A DNA stretch of 64,000 nt from Bryopsis sp. KO-2023 (taxonomy: Eukaryota > Chlorophyta > Ulvophyceae > Bryopsidales > Bryopsidaceae): contig BSYQ01000004.1 in NCBI GenBank assembly GCA_030272585.1, positions 434,001 to 498,000 on the forward strand. The letters run 5' to 3'. The stretch's first letter is position 1; every line of letters begins with the position of its first letter. The position numbers and the translations under genes were made by a program. Below are positions 60,000 to 64,000 of the stretch, piece by piece. The notes beneath the pieces are model-generated. The model ran no database searches and had not been told where the DNA came from. It worked only from the letters and a program-made list of their open reading frames with translations.

Positions 60000-60428
60000 A
60001 TGAGTGGAATCGAAGGAAGAGTGTTGCGCGACATCCAACATGCGCGTGCGCCAGTGGAAAAACCCGAAGAGTCGAAACCAGTTCCTGGAGTCATACTTGA
60101 GTGGAGCCCCGAAATGTGGAAAAACCACGTTTTGGCTTGTGAAAAAAGAGGGACGACAGCCGGAAGCAAAGAAGCAGTTGGGGGAGGAGACGACCTGGAC
60201 ACGGCGGGATCGAAAATTGTCAAAGAATCGGCTGGTGGGAGCGGAGTGAGGAGCGCACGAAAAGTTCTGACGAAGGAAGAGCGCTATGTGAAGTATAAGA
60301 GAAAGTTCGAGGCCGTGTACGCCGAAGAAGAAGAGATCGAAACCCAAGGGAAATCTAAGAGGGCGAGATCGGAGGAGGCTCCCAAAATGGGTTGGTTCGC
60401 TTGGCTGAGGTCTTACTTCCGAGTCTAA
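60000..60428 (+). CDS. Unidentified 142-residue charged protein
   Basis: Single open frame starting with MSGIEGRVLRDIQHARAPVE. The sequence is hydrophilic and disordered, with a Gly/Asp patch in the middle and a Lys/Glu-rich helix (KYKRKFEAVYAEEEEIE). A short basic stretch (KSKRARSEE) precedes a hydrophobic amphipathic C-terminus (GWFAWLRSYFRV). No signal peptide. The GC content and codon texture fit neighbouring genes, and the ATG follows a CG-rich leader. A GTAAAA donor right after the stop (60434) could begin a 3'-UTR intron. I recognise no family; the tail could anchor it to a membrane, which is inference only. Confidence 0.5.
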   Translation: MSGIEGRVLRDIQHARAPVEKPEESKPVPGVILEWSPEMWKNHVLACEKRGTTAGSKEAVGGGDDLDTAGSKIVKESAGGSGVRSARKVLTKEERYVKYKRKFEAVYAEEEEIETQGKSKRARSEEAPKMGWFAWLRSYFRV

Positions 60429-62029
60429 GCAGGTAAAATATTCTCTTTATTTCTCTTAGTCGAGTCTTTCACTTGTTTTTTCAACCCTGTTGTTTATTTT
60501 GTTTGGGAGGTTGCTAACCAGTGCTTGTTATTCTTCTTCTTGTGACAGATTCGCAGCGAATTCGAAATTCGAATTTGAAGAGAAGCCCCACACACACCCT
60601 TCCTGGCCAGCTCCTTCAAAAGATAGGGCATATGGAGGCAGAAGACCAGGATCCATCCAGAGCCAAGAGGAGGACCAAGACCAGCTGACCAATACCAAAT
60701 GCTCCGGTCCCGTGGGGGTCACCCACACAGGGTCTTGGCACATTGGCAACCCCCACGGCACCCAACATTTCTTGGGCACTGATTTTAGTTCTTGTTTTGG
60801 AAGAGGATCGGATGATGTGGGGATCAGTCATATAGCTTCTTTGTAAAAAGAAGCTGAAGTTTAAAAAAATTGTGGACATCATTTTGTCTCACAAGTGAAT
60901 TTCTCAAATTAATAGATAGACTTTTTAGGGGGGGCCCCCGGGGGGGTTGGACCTGGTGTGTGTATGCTTAGCAGCAAATGACTGGGTTTATTTTTGCCCA
61001 ACCAACAAGACAGGTGTTTGTTTTTTGTTCAATTCTGGAATCCACTGATGCAACCTGAGCCTGAGAATCGACCTTGAGAAAGAGGGGTACCCCACCGCAG
61101 TGGATGGAATATTAAACTTCGAATTGGGCCACATGTGGTCTCTTGTACAAGGAATTGTCAAGATAAAAATATGTTGGGAAGGACAGCTCCTGGACTGCTT
61201 CATTTCCTCCTTGATTGTTTCACCCACCCATAGACACTCCAAAGAGTGCAAAGAGATTTTCTCTGTCTGATAAATAAGCAATGCAATTGATTGCCTGAGT
61301 GGGCCAATTTTTTGTTCTGATGCTTACAGGAAAACCCCTGAAAGATACACTTTGGGCAACGCGAACAATAATCACGTTGGATTCCAAAGAGGAAATAAAA
61401 GCCAGAAATTGATTATCAGTCCTGGAGAGCTACCACAGAAATTAAAAAAATGCCACATCAATCCATCAGCATTCTATCTCGATTAAGAGAAGTAGAATTT
61501 CTTTTGGAGCTTTTCTGGTTGGTTTTCCTATGTTTTTTTTTTTTAATGTACAGCGCCACGTGGTCCTCTTCCTTGTGGATTTTTGGCATCATGAGGGATC
61601 GAGGGAGATGTCTGTGTATTCTGTCTCTTTGCTTATTAGTCATTAGGTAATTAAGAAGTTTGTCTGTAGTTTTGATTTATGATTTTAAACAACTCTTACC
61701 TGCAGAGGATATGCCACAATCCATAATTTCACAGATTTGGCCAGCCAGTTGATTTTTTTATGCTATTTTGTTGCTGCTTACTGCTTGAGAGTTGTTTGGA
61801 GCTTCGCTTGCTCCATGACAGGAGTCGTGACGTTTGATTTATTTTATTTCATTGGTTGGGGCAAACTTGTTCTTGCTGAATTAGGATGAATTTGTTCCAT
61901 TTTGGTGGAACTTTTGAATTGTAGAGTCTTTTCCCCTGTGGTTAAGTTGATACAGATAATATTTTAATCTGGATTGCAACACAAACTGAACAAGTGCACA
62001 CTACAAGTTGCCTCTCAACCAAATTTTCA
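60429..62029. other. Intergenic, no secure gene
   Basis: About 1.6 kb between the charged orphan (+) and the end of the minus-strand gene at 62030. A 100-codon plus frame near 60,541-60,846 is open but shows no family; it may be 3' UTR. A C/G homopolymer palindrome (ggggggcccccgggggg) lies near 60,930. Confidence 0.4.
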
Positions 62030-64000
62030 TTAATTTGTGTGCATTCGCGTTGCCTTCGCCCGCCTCCTGTTCTCCACCTCATTGAGCGCATCTTGCACTG
62101 TCAAAGCTGTTCTATTTACTTTGGTGGGACTCGTTGCCGCTGGATCAACCACAAATACATCACATACGAAACCCCACTCTTGAGCTGGGGGTTCTTGGCT
62201 GGAATCAAATGGCATGGAGTCTACCTGGGATCCCCACAAATGAAACGCCGTTAAAACCCACATGTATCTTTGTTCGATAAACCTTGATTTGCGAAAAAGA
62301 CCTTCCACACTCATAACGTGCATGCCTGAGTGAATAGTGGAAATGTTTGCTTTCAGATTGATGCATTCTTTTCACAAAGGCTCCCTGAAATTAAAATGCT
62401 CAGTATATTCTGACGATTGTGTTCACAAAACCGTCCATATCTCGTTAATACACGAGATATGGACGGTTTATTACGAGATAAATTTATTACTTTATTACTT
62501 TAATTTATTGCTTTATTACTGTTCCTACCTCCTGTTGACCGCATGTCAAATCACCTTCGGATTGAAAGGTTTCCCAGTCCACCGCACCTTTCAAAGCATC
62601 GTCAATTCTGGCTAGGGCAAAATCCACATGCCCAGACTGCAATATGTACGGCACAAGTCGTAAAAATCAGACATGCAAAAAAAGATAGAAATAAAAAAAA
62701 AACAAAAAAAAAACGTCCCTTCAGTGCAGAACTCCAGCACATTTTGATACCCCCCCCCCCCCAAATAAAAAGAAAAACCGAAACACATCCCTGTAAGGAG
62801 GCTTTAGATCCAGCACCTTCAGTAATGCAATCACAAGCTCCATCACATCTGGACTCCTAGTCTGACTGCCACTGCACAACAGAGTTTGAAACAGTCTCCG
62901 CTCATCCACAGCAGTCCGAATCAAGTTTACAAGCCAATCCTGACACGAATCGATTCCTAACGCAGCCCTCACACATCTTGCAAAACACTCCACATCCCAA
63001 TTGCTTTCCAGTACTGGATGGCCACCCAGTGGCAACTCAGGAGTCTCACCACACCCTTGGGAAGAGGGCAGCAAAGGTTCAGGCGAAGCGGTCTGATTCT
63101 TGGGAAAATCTGTTCGATTGGCCGCCAGGCAGGTGAATATTTCTTCAAAAATCATTGGATACCAAAGCGATGGGGCCCAGTTAATGGATTCCTGATTGGA
63201 AATAGTGCATTCCACCTCCAAGATTGTTGCGAAAGCATGAATTGATGCTTGCCTGCACAGGAAGTTAAATTCATTCTGCAAGTTTGGACCACAGGCTCTG
63301 CATCGCTTGATCAGTCTTTCCCACCTGTCGAGATAAATTGGATCTCTTCCTTCCACTGACAAAAAATTTAATGTGTTTCTGGTGGGTGTAAGTTCCTGCC
63401 AAATTATCTTGATTGATTTTCTAATATCACCTCACAGGTGGCATTTCATCCCACAAGCAATTTCCAACCACAGCAATGGCTCCTTTAATCAGTTGCACGT
63501 TTTCTTGCAAGGTCCAGTCTGTCACGTGAAGTATTGCAGCTTCCAAACATCGAATCGCCAGGCAACGACCGAGGCCACGCAGGCGAAGTGCACACCCAAC
63601 AAACACTGATGAATTCGCGTAACTGTCCGAAATCCCTTCATTAATGGTAGCCAGAAGCACGAACTGAAGACTGGCCACGATCTGCAGTTGCACAACGATG
63701 CACAATCGGGGTATGTCAATAAAACGCAAAGAATTCTAGCTGGGAAGATCAATCAACAGGTGTCCAGAGGAGCCAGGGGTTACCAGGGAGTTGTGTTGGG
63801 TTGCGGATGCCCACTGGACGGTGTCATGAAGGAGTGATCGTATGAGACAGGTGAAGTCGGTGTGCCTCCCAAGAGCGTCAAAAAGCCTTTGCACCTCCTT
63901 TTCGCACCGCACGCCGCCCTCCTATCAGAACGAAGGAGAGGAGCTTCCTGCGTCACGTGCTCTTGCATTGTAGGAAGGCCCACAAGCGGTGCTTACCAGG
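62030..64000 (-). CDS. C-terminal part of an unidentified large helical protein (partial)
   Basis: Exons 63784-63921, 63431-63735, 62779-63378, 62529-62607 and 62030-62224 join to about 438 residues with a stop. The donor at 63996 (CCTG|GTAAGC) shows another exon ending at the right edge, so the gene continues beyond the window. The protein is mostly helical with Leu/Ala/Cys-rich segments suggestive of HEAT-type repeats (LQFVLLATINEGI, LAIRCLEAAILHVTDWTL, MIFEEIFTCLAAN). A polar Pro/Ser loop interrupts it, and the C-terminal helix is charged (VQDALNEVENRRRAKATR). No family recognised. The join 62779 to 62607 uses a weak GTTTTT donor and was chosen by phase; the short 52-bp intron at 63379-63430 is phase-consistent. 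Confidence 0.55.
62428..62469. repeat. Perfect 18-bp inverted repeat (hairpin)
   Basis: Arms 62428-62445 and 62452-62469 are exact complements (aaaccgtccatatctcgt and its reverse), with a 6-base loop, taatac. It sits in the last intron of the minus-strand gene, followed by an AT-rich tttatta-repeat stretch. Confidence 0.9.

Noticed and set aside
60541-60846. Open frame that might be a second exon of the charged orphan gene
   Set aside because: The stop at 60428 precedes the possible donor, so any splice would lie in the 3' UTR.

Overview
This window comes from an intron-dense eukaryotic nuclear genome of the green lineage. Evidence: a light-harvesting antenna gene of photosystem I (LHCA), chloroplast-targeted proteins, an expansin-like wall protein, GT-AG introns of mostly 50-700 bases, and long A/T and G homopolymer tracts between genes. 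Pyruvate carboxylase, absent from land plants but present in some green algae, and an ARMC2-like axonemal protein point to a flagellated alga. An early-branching streptophyte alga is possible, but I cannot fix the species. I recognised no retrovirus-like, Polinton-like or bacterial element. Exon joins were made by eye from splice signals, reading phase and family resemblance. Where I list exons, the phases close to one open frame unless I say otherwise.

Layout. 1-7,900: the start of an unidentified coiled protein (-), a small thylakoid-lumen protein (-), an ARMC2-like armadillo protein (+), an AIRIM/C1orf109-like protein (-) and a ClpF-like protein (+). 7,900-17,900: a low-complexity stretch, then a divergent pair made of a secreted Ala-rich, silk-like protein (-) and a protein that is only the N-terminal sterol-binding domain of NPC1 (+). 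17,900-24,000: an orphan first exon of ribonucleotide reductase R2 and a headless FAXC/metaxin-like fragment (both -), a single-domain expansin-like protein (+), a doubtful small gene (+) and a tRNA-like fold. 24,000-44,000: a reticulon (-) head-to-head with an alpha-glucan phosphorylase carrying an N-terminal ACT domain (+), then LHCA (-) head-to-head with pyruvate carboxylase (+). 44,000-64,000: a CCCH zinc-finger protein (+), primase large subunit PRIM2 (-) head-to-head with nucleoporin NUP62 (+), a small MITE, a 142-residue orphan (+) and the C-terminal part of an unidentified helical protein (-) that leaves the window on the right.

How the genes relate. The set is housekeeping: carbon storage and anaplerosis (phosphorylase, pyruvate carboxylase), light harvesting and chloroplast proteolysis, DNA replication (PRIM2, R2 fragment), nuclear transport, ER shape, cilia, and a cluster of secreted proteins. 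No operon-like pathway is visible. The strongest organisational pattern is five head-to-head pairs sharing 170-840 bp promoters. The most unusual items are the free-standing NPC1 N-domain, the ACT-phosphorylase fusion, the silk-like secreted protein, and the two gene fragments lying side by side.
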